DNA from: Fluviicola sp.
GTDB taxonomy: Bacteria; Bacteroidota; Bacteroidia; Flavobacteriales_D; Crocinitomicaceae
DNA: 64,000 nucleotides
Assembly (NCBI GenBank): GCA_029866325.1
Contig: JARWZO010000004.1
Coordinates: forward strand, 124,001 to 188,000
Direction of reading: 5' to 3'
Of the stretch, positions 18,081 through 26,297 are shown one piece after another (position 1 is the stretch's first letter; each line of letters begins with the position of its first letter). A program made the translations under genes and the position numbers. Under the pieces are notes generated by a model. The model was not told the origin of the DNA. It did no database searches and worked only from the letters and a program-made list of their open reading frames with translations.

Positions 18081-18812
18081 ATGTCATCTTTACTCATACT
18101 TAATTATCACCGTGTCACCCATGAAAATGAATTCATTGATCCGCGCTACCGATCTTTTACGATAGCCGAATCGGATTTCATAAAACACCTGCAGTTATTA
18201 CACGATCTGAACATACCGGTTATTCATTTGGCGGAATTAGATCACGTCAATGTTTCAGGGCTATCTGTGGCACTCACATTTGATGACGGACACCATTCTG
18301 ATATCAATATTGTACTACCTCTTTTAAAAAAGTTTCATTTTTCTGCAACCTTTTTCCCGGTTGTGCATCACATCAATAAAGAAGGCTACATGAATTGGGA
18401 AGAACTGCATTTGCTCAGTAAGGAAGGTCACACAATCGGATCGCACGGTTTAACTCACCGTCGTCTGAGTGCATTGACTTTAAACGAGGTGCGCAGCGAA
18501 CTTTCTGATTCAAAACAACAACTTGGAAGCCGGTTGGGAATTCCCATTCGGTTGTTTTCTTTTCCTTACGGTGATTATACAAGGGCAATTTCAGATTTGA
18601 TTCCCAAAACAGGTTACAAACAAAGTGTTTCAACCGAGTTTGGATTCAATGAAATACCCACAAAATCAACTGTTCTGAAACGTTGGAATATCAAACGGAC
18701 CACATCAACCCGCGAGTTGAAACGTGTGCTCGATGGAAATATTCTAACGCATTTCAAGTACCGTCTAAAAACTCAATTGAGCAACCATTTCCGCAGCATT
18801 CAACGAACTTGA
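18081..18812 (+). CDS. Polysaccharide deacetylase (NodB homology)
   Basis: 243 residues without signal peptide. NodB motifs are complete: LTFDDGHH (motif 1, catalytic Asp and metal Asp), SHGLTHRRL (motif 2, metal histidines) and FSFPYGDY (motif 3). CE4 enzymes remove N-acetyl groups from GlcNAc polymers or sugars; the missing export signal suggests a cytoplasmic or membrane-face substrate. It is followed after 14 bases by a GT2 gene, so both likely act on one glycan. Confidence 0.88.
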   Translation: MSSLLILNYHRVTHENEFIDPRYRSFTIAESDFIKHLQLLHDLNIPVIHLAELDHVNVSGLSVALTFDDGHHSDINIVLPLLKKFHFSATFFPVVHHINKEGYMNWEELHLLSKEGHTIGSHGLTHRRLSALTLNEVRSELSDSKQQLGSRLGIPIRLFSFPYGDYTRAISDLIPKTGYKQSVSTEFGFNEIPTKSTVLKRWNIKRTTSTRELKRVLDGNILTHFKYRLKTQLSNHFRSIQRT

Positions 18813-18826
18813 CACCTCTCTAGACC

Positions 18827-19981
18827 GTGATCACATTTTTAACCACCCTTTTATTTTGTTGCTCAGGCATATTAATCGCACTGCTTCTGGCATATCCGCT
18901 GTTCAGTTACCTTCGATCGGTCATTTCACCTGATCCGGTAAAAAAAGACGCAACATTTCAGCCACCGGTAAGTATTGTCATTGCTTGTTACAATGAAGAG
19001 CGTTACCTGCAGGAGAAACTGGAAACCTTGCTCGCTCCCGACGAATGGATAGAAGGCTCGGAAATTATTGTGGTTTCAACCGGTTCTACCGATAGAAGTA
19101 ATTCGATATTACAATCTTTTGCCCACAGACCGGAAATTACCATTTTGTTGGAAGATCGCATCACCAAAATTGAAGCGTTAAACAAGGCTGTTCCGCTGGC
19201 AAGGCATGATTACCTGGTTTTTTCCGATTGTCGACAATACATGAAACCGGGATCTGTAAAAGAACTGATTTCGAACCTGAAAGACGAGCGTGTAGGAACA
19301 GTAACTTGTACCATTTTAGATACTCGAGAACGTCCGACCTTTTTCAGACGATTGTACCTCTTTTTAGCAAAATGCGATAGCAAAGCGAACTCCACCTTTA
19401 ACCTTTACGGAGCATTATATGCCCAGCGAAGAGATGTTTTTAGACCAATTCCTGATCACTTACTCTTCGACGATTTTTTTGTAGCAATATCAACTTTGTC
19501 TCAACAAAAGCGGCTTATTCAGGAAGAAAATTCCGTTTTGTACGATATTCCTTTTCCGCACTATTACCATCGCGAACGGATTGAACGACTTGCCCGGGGG
19601 TTATTGATCTTCTTCTTCAACAATTATTCCCTCATCGGTCAGATTCCGTTAAAAACCCGCATTCGGCTTTTGATTTACAAGTACCTCAAACTATTATTGC
19701 CATTTCTTGCACTTATTTTCGCACTTACAAGTTTATTGTTGTTTTGGGAAACCTTGTTTTCAGTTACTACCCTGTTTGTGATCACCATGTTGTCATTGTT
19801 TGTGTTAACCAGTAATAGTTTGACTCAACACTGTTTTCTAATCTTGAAAATCAACCTGTATTTTTTCAATGCGCTTTTGGGATATGCTTTTCTGAATAGA
19901 CGTTCCAAACACTGGAAACCGCTTAACATTAGAAGAAAATGGTATCGACTCGGTGTTCATGAAACAAGTCCTGAAAAGTAA
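18827..19981 (+). CDS. Glycosyltransferase family 2, membrane-bound
   Basis: 384 residues with GTG start. Membrane helix at about 1-25, GT2 domain with PVSIVIACYNEERYLQEKL and the acidic site VFSDCRQ, then three or four membrane helices at the C-terminus (about 285-365). The layout resembles processive synthases (PgaC/NodC-like), although the usual QxxRW motif is not evident. Paired with the NodB-like deacetylase 14 bases upstream; product unknown. Confidence 0.87.
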   Translation: MITFLTTLLFCCSGILIALLLAYPLFSYLRSVISPDPVKKDATFQPPVSIVIACYNEERYLQEKLETLLAPDEWIEGSEIIVVSTGSTDRSNSILQSFAHRPEITILLEDRITKIEALNKAVPLARHDYLVFSDCRQYMKPGSVKELISNLKDERVGTVTCTILDTRERPTFFRRLYLFLAKCDSKANSTFNLYGALYAQRRDVFRPIPDHLLFDDFFVAISTLSQQKRLIQEENSVLYDIPFPHYYHRERIERLARGLLIFFFNNYSLIGQIPLKTRIRLLIYKYLKLLLPFLALIFALTSLLLFWETLFSVTTLFVITMLSLFVLTSNSLTQHCFLILKINLYFFNALLGYAFLNRRSKHWKPLNIRRKWYRLGVHETSPEK

Positions 19982-20016
19982 GATCTCAATTCAACCTGTC
20001 AGTCGATTCTGATGTG

Positions 20017-20024
20017 TATTTTTG
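20017..20024 (+). promoter_or_regulatory. -7 element before the DUF3817 gene
   Basis: TATTTTTG fits TAnnTTTG and lies 18 bases upstream of the ATG at 20043. A candidate upstream TTG start at 20022 falls inside this box and is therefore rejected. Confidence 0.5.
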
Positions 20025-20042
20025 TACTTCAATTTTGAATCG

Positions 20043-20345
20043 ATGAATTTTTCCAGTACACTCAACGCGCTTCGGTTGTTCGGCTTTGCAGAAGGCTGTT
20101 CGTTTTTGCTTTTTGCACTCACTATGCCCTTGAAATATGTATGGCACATCAACTGGCCGAATCAGGTGGTTGGTATGGCGCACGGTTTGTTGTTCATCAT
20201 CTACGTATTGCTGGTTTTTCTTGTTTCGAGGGAATACAAATTGTCGCTCAAAGATCAATTTTGGTCATATCTGGCCTCGTTACTGCCATTCGGTACATTT
20301 GTTGCCGATGCCAAGATATTTAGGAAGATAACACCGCAAGAATAA
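20043..20345 (+). CDS. DUF3817 family membrane protein
   Basis: 100 residues with three membrane helices. The pattern LNALRLFGFAEGCSFLLFAL, MPLKYVW, VGMAHGLLF and LLPFGTFVADAKIF is the DUF3817 signature, an integral membrane family of unknown function. The ATG at 20043 is chosen because a -7 box overlaps the upstream TTG. The acyltransferase gene follows 10 bases later. Confidence 0.85.
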   Translation: MNFSSTLNALRLFGFAEGCSFLLFALTMPLKYVWHINWPNQVVGMAHGLLFIIYVLLVFLVSREYKLSLKDQFWSYLASLLPFGTFVADAKIFRKITPQE

Positions 20346-20355
20346 TGTTTCTTCT

Positions 20356-21345
20356 ATGACTGAACAACGGAATCAGTTGATTGATCTTTTAAGGGTATTT
20401 TCGGCATTCATCATTGCCGTCTATCATTTCACGCTCCATCATTCGGCAACCGAAACACTCTTTCCGGCTTATGAAGCAAATCAATTGTTTTTCCGTGTTT
20501 TAGCAAGTTCTGTACTAACCTTCTTTGTCATCTCAGCCCTGGTCATTCCCCTGCAACTAATCAAAAGTGATTATCAGCTTTCTCACTACCCTGCTTTTCT
20601 GATGAAGCGATTCCTGCGCGTTTACCTCCCGTTTACCGCTGCTATTTTGCTAATCATTATGGTAGATCTGGCTTTTCAGTTGAAAAACCACCAGACACTC
20701 ACCGTCGATTTCCGGCAACTTATTGCCAATCTCACCTTGAGCAGCGAATTTGTGCATCTTCCTTGGTACAGCACTATTTTCTGGACCCTTTCCATTGAGA
20801 TGCAGTTTTATTTTTTCATTGGAATCGTTTTTCCGCTGATCAAAAAGTATGAATTAAAAGCAGTTATCGCACTTTTCGTTCTCGGTGAAGGTGTACAATT
20901 TTTGTTCAACGATAGTCGTTTCCTTTGGTATTACACTCCCTATTTTACCATTGGTTTCGGGCTGTATCTTTGGTATTTGAAAAAATTAAGCAACTCTTAC
21001 CTGATCTTGTTTATGCTAGTAATAAGCGGGTTTATTCTCCTGATCAACGAACAATTGACTATTTGGACAGCAATTCTGATTCCTGCACTCTTTTTAATGC
21101 TAAAAAACACGCCCATTCCATTTTACAAAGCCGGCAAATTCACCTTTAGCTTTTACCTGATTCACGGTTTGGTTGGTGGACATTTCATCTATTTCACTCG
21201 TTCATGGGGAAATGAAACACCTGTTACCATTGCCCGAATTGCATTTGCAATCATCATTGCCGCAATAGCATCGTGGGTTTTCTACCAGTTGGTTGAAAAA
21301 CAATCCATGAAATGGACTCGATTTATCCGTTATCGAAAAAACTGA
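20356..21345 (+). CDS. Acyltransferase family 3 membrane protein (OafA-like)
   Basis: 329 residues, about ten membrane helices. Family features are RNQLIDLLRVFSAFIIAVYHF with the conserved His near residue 22, FLMKRFLRVYLP, and PWYSTIFWTLSIEMQFYFF. Members transfer acetyl or other acyl groups to sugars of surface glycans or lipids. Located after the deacetylase, GT2 and DUF3817 genes, it is a plausible modifying enzyme for the same glycan (inference). Confidence 0.88.
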   Translation: MTEQRNQLIDLLRVFSAFIIAVYHFTLHHSATETLFPAYEANQLFFRVLASSVLTFFVISALVIPLQLIKSDYQLSHYPAFLMKRFLRVYLPFTAAILLIIMVDLAFQLKNHQTLTVDFRQLIANLTLSSEFVHLPWYSTIFWTLSIEMQFYFFIGIVFPLIKKYELKAVIALFVLGEGVQFLFNDSRFLWYYTPYFTIGFGLYLWYLKKLSNSYLILFMLVISGFILLINEQLTIWTAILIPALFLMLKNTPIPFYKAGKFTFSFYLIHGLVGGHFIYFTRSWGNETPVTIARIAFAIIIAAIASWVFYQLVEKQSMKWTRFIRYRKN

Positions 21346-21371
21346 ACTTTTTTGTACTTTCGCACCCACTT

Positions 21372-22100
21372 ATGGATACACGAAAACATGTAGAGGTGTG
21401 TTTCACACCGGGCGAATACGATTATTACAAAGATGAATACGAGATCGTAGTGGTGATTGACGTTTTGCGTGCCACATCGGCAATTTGCGCGGCATTCGAC
21501 AATGGAATTTTATCCATTATCCCTGTTCCTACAGTTGAAGAAGCTTGGGAATACAAACAAAAAGGATTCCTTGCGGGGGCTGAACGAAAAGGTCAGATTG
21601 TTGAAGGGTTCGACTTCGGAAACTCGCCTTTCAGCTACATGCGTGAAGAATTTCGTGGAAAAGAAGTGGTGCTTACTACCACCAACGGTACCAAATCGTT
21701 GGATGTAGCCAAAGATGCCGAAATTGTAGTAGTAGGTTCGTTTTTGAACTTGGATGCGCTATCGGAATGGTTGTCGAAACAAGACAAAAACGTACTTTGT
21801 TTGTGCTCTGGCTGGCAGGATAAATTCAATTTAGAAGACACCATTTGTGCCGGAGCTATTTCAGAATACCTTATCAATACCGGTAATTTTGTTTCTGAAG
21901 AAGATTCATCCATTGCCGCAAAATATTTGTATCTTTCTGCCAAGGACAATTACTTGGGGTATCTGAAATCGAGTTCGCACAGAAAAAGGTTGAAAAACCT
22001 GAACCTCAATGAAGACATCAAGTATTGTTTGACACCCAATCAAACACGCGTGATTCCTATTCTGAAAAATGGCAAATTGGTTCAACTTTCCGAAGATTAA
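21372..22100 (+). CDS. comB: 2-phosphosulfolactate phosphatase family protein
   Basis: 242 residues from the ATG at 21372; an earlier in-frame start at 21312 lies inside the acyltransferase gene and upstream of a -7-like TACTTTCG (21354-21361). ComB signatures: VVVIDVLRATSAICAAF, TTTNGTKSL and FNLEDTICAGA. In methanogens the enzyme dephosphorylates phosphosulfolactate for coenzyme M; in Bacteroidota the substrate is uncertain and a link to sulfonate or sulfonolipid metabolism is only a suggestion. The end overlaps the next gene by 32 bases. Confidence 0.88.
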   Translation: MDTRKHVEVCFTPGEYDYYKDEYEIVVVIDVLRATSAICAAFDNGILSIIPVPTVEEAWEYKQKGFLAGAERKGQIVEGFDFGNSPFSYMREEFRGKEVVLTTTNGTKSLDVAKDAEIVVVGSFLNLDALSEWLSKQDKNVLCLCSGWQDKFNLEDTICAGAISEYLINTGNFVSEEDSSIAAKYLYLSAKDNYLGYLKSSSHRKRLKNLNLNEDIKYCLTPNQTRVIPILKNGKLVQLSED

Positions 22101-23103
22101 GCACAGCCTTTTAATTGGCCTGCTGTTTCTCTCTTTCTATTCAGAGGCGAAACCGCTTCCGGTTACACAACATACTCTGCCCGCACTGTGGGGATTTTTC
22201 GGTCATAAACGCATCAATCGCGTGGCAGTTTTTACCTTGCCACCCGAAATGTTCGGTTTTTTCAAAGAACACATAGAATACATTACCGAACATGCTGTTG
22301 ATCCGGATAAACGCCGGTATGCCGTTGAAGGCGAAGCACAACGTCATTACATCGACATTGATCATTACGAAAAAGACAGTTTGGATCCGTTTGAAATCGT
22401 GCCCCGAAAATGGTACGATGCGGTCGAAAAATTCACAGAAGACACCTTGCAGGCTTATGGCATTGTTCCATGGCATATTAACGTCATGAAAATGCGCTTG
22501 CAAAAAGCCTTCGAGTCGAAAAACGTGGATTTGATTCTGAAGAACGCTTCCGATATCGGACATTACATTGGCGATGCGCACGTTCCGTTGCATACTACCG
22601 AAAATTACAATGGTCAGTTGAGCGGTCAGCGTGGCATTCACGGTTTGTGGGAAAGTCGCATTGTTGAACTGAACTCAGAAGATTACGACTATTTTGTGGG
22701 GAAAGGCAAATATGTGGCCAGCGTTCTCGACTTTGCCTGGGATGCTGTTGAAGCGTCGAATGCGGCGGTAGATTCGGTCTTGTCCATGGAAAAAGAACTC
22801 ACAGCAGAATTTCCAACCGATCAGAAATACAGTTACGAACAACGCGGTCAAACGGTTATTCAAGTCTACTCCAAAGCATTTTGTGATGAATATTCCAAAC
22901 GTATGGCCGGAATGGTGGAACGCCGTATGCGCGAAGCTATCATTGCTGTAGGCAGCATTTGGTACACAGCCTGGGTAGATGCCGGTCAGCCTGATTTATC
23001 TACACTTACCAACACGCCTCCTTCCGCTGAGTTGTTGAAAGAACTGGAAGAGTTGGAGAATTTGTACGAGCATTCAGAGCATAAGGGAACGATCTGTGAT
23101 TGA
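22069..23103 (+). CDS. Zinc-dependent phospholipase C-like protein
   Basis: 344 residues with a membrane/signal segment at about 12-27. The histidine/acid pattern of zinc-dependent PLC and S1-P1 nuclease folds is visible: LWGFFGHKRINRVAVF, HYIDIDHY, DIGHYIGDAHVPLHTTENY and GIHGLWE, enough to bind three zinc ions. Substrate (phospholipid or nucleic acid) is not certain. The start ATG lies inside the comB end (32-base overlap, other frame), implying coupled translation. Confidence 0.83.
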   Translation: MANWFNFPKIKHSLLIGLLFLSFYSEAKPLPVTQHTLPALWGFFGHKRINRVAVFTLPPEMFGFFKEHIEYITEHAVDPDKRRYAVEGEAQRHYIDIDHYEKDSLDPFEIVPRKWYDAVEKFTEDTLQAYGIVPWHINVMKMRLQKAFESKNVDLILKNASDIGHYIGDAHVPLHTTENYNGQLSGQRGIHGLWESRIVELNSEDYDYFVGKGKYVASVLDFAWDAVEASNAAVDSVLSMEKELTAEFPTDQKYSYEQRGQTVIQVYSKAFCDEYSKRMAGMVERRMREAIIAVGSIWYTAWVDAGQPDLSTLTNTPPSAELLKELEELENLYEHSEHKGTICD

Positions 23104-23489
23104 TACAAAAGCAAGGTGATTGTTTTATTTTCACCACAAAGACACAAAGTTTTCATGTAGGATAGGCGTGTTAAGGTCACAAAGGTGTTCTTCCTAAATC
23201 ATTCTAAATAACTTCGTGATCTTAACAAGTTTGGTACTTTTTCTTTGTGGTAATGTGTTAGTCCTGACTTAAAAAAACGCTTTTACATTCCACCGAAGTC
23301 ACCTTTGTGATTTTTTAAAACGTCAAACTTGTCTATTTTCTTTGTGTATTTGTATTGAAAAAAAACAGAACACCATCAACCAAAAGAGGTCAATCACAAA
23401 CCCGAATCAGCCATTTACACATCAGCAGACCTTTTGATTTCTCAAAGCAGTTTTGAGATTGTAGTTTTGCCGAACTAAATAAAATCAAA
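23104..23489. repeat. Intergenic region with interspersed repeat unit A (copy 2)
   Basis: No gene seen. 23157-23183 and 23302-23347 repeat the uvrB-upstream sequences at 11716-11742 and 11841-11886. A third degenerate direct copy lies at about 23209-23250 (CTTCGTGATCTTAACAAG then TTTCTTTGTGG), and CACCACAAAGACACAAAG at 23132-23149 is the inverse orientation of the same theme. The right end holds the promoter of the next gene (TAGTTTTG at 23462-23469). Confidence 0.7.
23462..23469 (+). promoter_or_regulatory. -7 element of the sialidase-like T9SS gene
   Basis: TAGTTTTG matches TAnnTTTG exactly, 20 bases before the ATG. No well-spaced -33 element found. Confidence 0.5.
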
Positions 23490-25055
23490 ATGAATAAAAA
23501 TATACTCTTAACAATTATTCTTACTGTATTCACTACAGCCATTACATTCGCTCAGGCATTCGGCCCTGATGTGATCATTACACCCGATACCTTGAATCAA
23601 CGCAATGTTGAAATTACAACCGCTTTCAATGGCTGGATTTTTGCTGCACAAACAACGGTAGATGAATCGGCCAATAAAGGAGGTATTACGATTAGTAAAT
23701 CAACAGATGGTGGATACACCTGGGCAGTAATTGATGCATATTCAACTCCTGAGATTCGTTACGAAGCAGTTGATTTGGTGGTTGCAGGAACTTCCGAAGC
23801 TTCATTGACACTTTACGTATCTGGAGTTAATCACAATATTACAACAGGAGTATTCGTGCTTTACGTAGACCGTTATGATGCTGTTACAGGAGGTTTCATC
23901 GGATCTAACTACAACCTGAACAAAGGAACAAGTCGCATTTATGATGTGGAAATTGCCTCAGATTATACAATGCCAGCAGTTGGTGCATCACCGTATTCAG
24001 TTGCCTTGTTATATTCTTGCTACAGTTCAACGTATGATTCCATTGTTTCTGTTGTGTCGATTGATGGTGGTGCTACTTTTTCAATGCGAAATACCGTTGG
24101 TACAACCGGAAGCTATTTCCGTCACATCAGTTTGGATTACGGTAAAAGTACCTCTGCAAGTAACGGACGCTATTTTGCGGCATGGGAACGTCTTCCAAGT
24201 TCTTCAGCTAGAACAGGAAATATCTACACTTCCCGCAATTCATCAACAGTTGATGGTGTCTGGATCACTCCAGTAAACCTTGATTCACTGAGTTCTACGA
24301 TGATCGGTTTGTGTCGTAATCCACGTATTGCTTGCTCGAAAGGTGCTTTCGACAACGATAGTGGTAGTGTAACATCTGTGGTGTTGGTAGATAGAGATTA
24401 CCTGGGTGACGGAAGCGATTATGACTTGCTAGGTTTTTACAATAAACGTTCGCATTACACCGATTTTTGGTACCGTTTGGATGTTAACAATTCTGGAGAA
24501 AATGATCTTACTCCAGACATTTTGTTCGCTGAAGCCGATACGATGTTTCATGCTGTTTATTTCGATTCAACTAACTTGAGACTGACGTACGTTTCTAACG
24601 ATTATAACCTTTTGTCACCAAGCACTTGGAATTCTATTCAAAATGGAATGAATGATATGCCTTCAGCAACAATGTATCCTAATCCGCGTATTGCTTACAG
24701 ACCGGGAATCAACGAATTGGCCTTGGCTTGGATTGATGAAGATGCTACGGGTGGTGTAGCCAAATTTGACATAGAAAACTTTATTTCAGCCGAACTGAAT
24801 GAAAAGCAGGAAATGAATGCCTTATTGTATCCGAATCCGGTAAAAGATCAACTGTTCATCGAGTTGGATGAAGCAATGTCGCAATTGGCAACTAAGCTTA
24901 CCATCACCGATTTAAACGGTAGAGTAGTGCGCAATGTTGAGTTAGACGGTCAAACAATACTTTCGATATCAGTAAATGATTTGGCGAATGGAACCTATAT
25001 GTTGCGTCTTGACAATCAAAGAGGATTTGCTTCACGTTTGTTCGTGAAAGAATAA
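23490..25055 (+). CDS. Secreted BNR/sialidase-like protein with T9SS type A sorting domain
   Basis: 521 residues; signal peptide 1-21 (ends TFAQ). Asp-box-like repeats SKSTDGGYTW (about 70) and VVSIDGGATFS (about 195) point to a sialidase-type beta-propeller, without visible catalytic Arg triad assignment. The last 80 residues are a T9SS sorting domain: LLYPNPVKDQLFIEL, ITDLNGRVV and LANGTYMLRL. Probably a cell-surface propeller. Followed by a terminator. Confidence 0.82.
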   Translation: MNKNILLTIILTVFTTAITFAQAFGPDVIITPDTLNQRNVEITTAFNGWIFAAQTTVDESANKGGITISKSTDGGYTWAVIDAYSTPEIRYEAVDLVVAGTSEASLTLYVSGVNHNITTGVFVLYVDRYDAVTGGFIGSNYNLNKGTSRIYDVEIASDYTMPAVGASPYSVALLYSCYSSTYDSIVSVVSIDGGATFSMRNTVGTTGSYFRHISLDYGKSTSASNGRYFAAWERLPSSSARTGNIYTSRNSSTVDGVWITPVNLDSLSSTMIGLCRNPRIACSKGAFDNDSGSVTSVVLVDRDYLGDGSDYDLLGFYNKRSHYTDFWYRLDVNNSGENDLTPDILFAEADTMFHAVYFDSTNLRLTYVSNDYNLLSPSTWNSIQNGMNDMPSATMYPNPRIAYRPGINELALAWIDEDATGGVAKFDIENFISAELNEKQEMNALLYPNPVKDQLFIELDEAMSQLATKLTITDLNGRVVRNVELDGQTILSISVNDLANGTYMLRLDNQRGFASRLFVKE

Positions 25056-25097
25056 TAAGAATTTTACTACTTATCCCACAAACAACCTCAACAAACG

Positions 25098-25130
25098 AAA
25101 CGGTTAGTCTTTAGCGGACTGACCGTTTTT
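25098..25130 (+). terminator. Rho-independent terminator
   Basis: Arms AAACGGTTAGTC (25098-25109) and GACTGACCGTTT (25117-25128) form a 12-bp stem with one G-T pair, followed by TT. Terminates the gene ending at 25055. Confidence 0.85.
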
Positions 25131-25150
25131 ACGTTTCCGACTTTCCTTGC

Positions 25151-25158
25151 TATATTTG
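25151..25158 (+). promoter_or_regulatory. -7 element of the TerC gene
   Basis: TATATTTG is a perfect -7 box 19 bases before the ATG at 25178. Confidence 0.5.
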
Positions 25159-25177
25159 CACTCCTTGAATTGAAACT

Positions 25178-26146
25178 ATGCTTATTTACATTGTCTTTTT
25201 GCTTTTTGTGTTTTCATTGCTAGCGCTCGATTTAGGCGTTTTCCACAAATCACAGAAAGAAGTAAGTATGAAAGAATCGCTGGCTTGGACAGCAGTTTGG
25301 GTTTCACTGGCCTTGCTTTTTGGTGGAGTGGTGTATTGGATGTATGACACCAATTTTTTAAATGTCAATCCAATCAATCCTGAAACACACTCAATTACGG
25401 CGCCCGGCAAAGCCATGATCGATTTTTACACCGGTTACCTCATTGAAGAATCGCTGAGTTTGGACAACATCTTTGTGATGGCGTTGATCTTTGCCTTCTT
25501 TCGCATCAAACCACAATATCAGCACAACATTCTTTTTTGGGGAATTTTAGGAGCGGTTGTTTTTCGTCTGATCATGATTGTGCTCGGCACAGCATTCGTA
25601 GAGCAATTCCATTGGGCAATGTACGTCTTTGGTGCTATCCTGCTCTATTCGGCCTTTAAAATGCTCAAAGAATCAGATGAAGAAAGCGATTTCAAAAAGA
25701 GTATTGGAGTTAGATTATTGAGTAAGATTATTCCTATTGATTGGGATAATCAGTCGGGTGCTTACATTGTTCGGAAAGACGGTAAACGGGTAGCTACCAT
25801 TATTCTGGCGTGTTTGGTAGTGATCGAGTTTACCGATATCGTATTTGCTGTAGATTCCATTCCGGCTATTTTTGCTGTGACTAAAGACCCGTTCATTGTT
25901 TTTACCTCCAATATTTTTGCTATTCTCGGCTTACGAAGCCTGTATTTCTTCCTTTCCGGAATGCTTCACCGCTTCGAATACCTCAAGTATTCATTGGTGT
26001 TTGTTTTAGCGTTCATAGGGGTCAAAATGCTCATTATGGATTGGGTTGAAATTGAAAGCTGGATTTCATTAACGGTAATCGGTGTGGCGCTTGCTACAGG
26101 ATTGTTGGTTTCATTATCGAAGACCTCTGAAAAACGGAAACATTAA
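25178..26146 (+). CDS. TerC family integral membrane protein
   Basis: 322 residues with eight or nine membrane helices. TerC/Alx hallmarks include EESLSLDNIFVMALIF (about 88-103), VIEFTDIVFAVDSIPA and SNIFAILGLRSLYF, with membrane-embedded acidic residues. The family exports or balances Mn2+ and is linked to tellurite resistance and metal loading of exported proteins. Metal specificity here is not tested. It stands alone between two terminator-like regions. Confidence 0.93.
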   Translation: MLIYIVFLLFVFSLLALDLGVFHKSQKEVSMKESLAWTAVWVSLALLFGGVVYWMYDTNFLNVNPINPETHSITAPGKAMIDFYTGYLIEESLSLDNIFVMALIFAFFRIKPQYQHNILFWGILGAVVFRLIMIVLGTAFVEQFHWAMYVFGAILLYSAFKMLKESDEESDFKKSIGVRLLSKIIPIDWDNQSGAYIVRKDGKRVATIILACLVVIEFTDIVFAVDSIPAIFAVTKDPFIVFTSNIFAILGLRSLYFFLSGMLHRFEYLKYSLVFVLAFIGVKMLIMDWVEIESWISLTVIGVALATGLLVSLSKTSEKRKH

Positions 26147-26152
26147 GAGAGT

Positions 26153-26296
26153 GGATGCTTGATGTTGAATGCTTGATTTTTGATTAGGGCCTCTTTTAAC
26201 TAAGTTTTTTACTTCCAAATCAAAGCTTGTAAGATGTACCTTCAATCGTTTTTTTACCCTGAATTCTCATCAAACATCAAGCATCAAAAATCCAAC
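26153..26296. repeat. Inverted GATGCTTGATGTT repeat between convergent genes
   Basis: GATGCTTGATGTT at 26154-26166 recurs inverted within 26268-26289, and GCTTGATTTTTGAT adjoins the left copy. The pair sits between the convergent terC and porP/sprF-like genes, so it may act as a bidirectional terminator or be a dispersed repeat. Confidence 0.45.
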
Positions 26297-26297
26297 A

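Noticed and set aside
21312-21371. Longer start for the ComB-type gene
   Set aside because: It lies within the upstream acyltransferase gene and before a -7-like box; ComB homology begins at the later ATG.
11846-23350. CRISPR array from repeated CTTTGTG segments
   Set aside because: Copies are few, 11 kb apart, not evenly spaced and lack spacers or cas genes.
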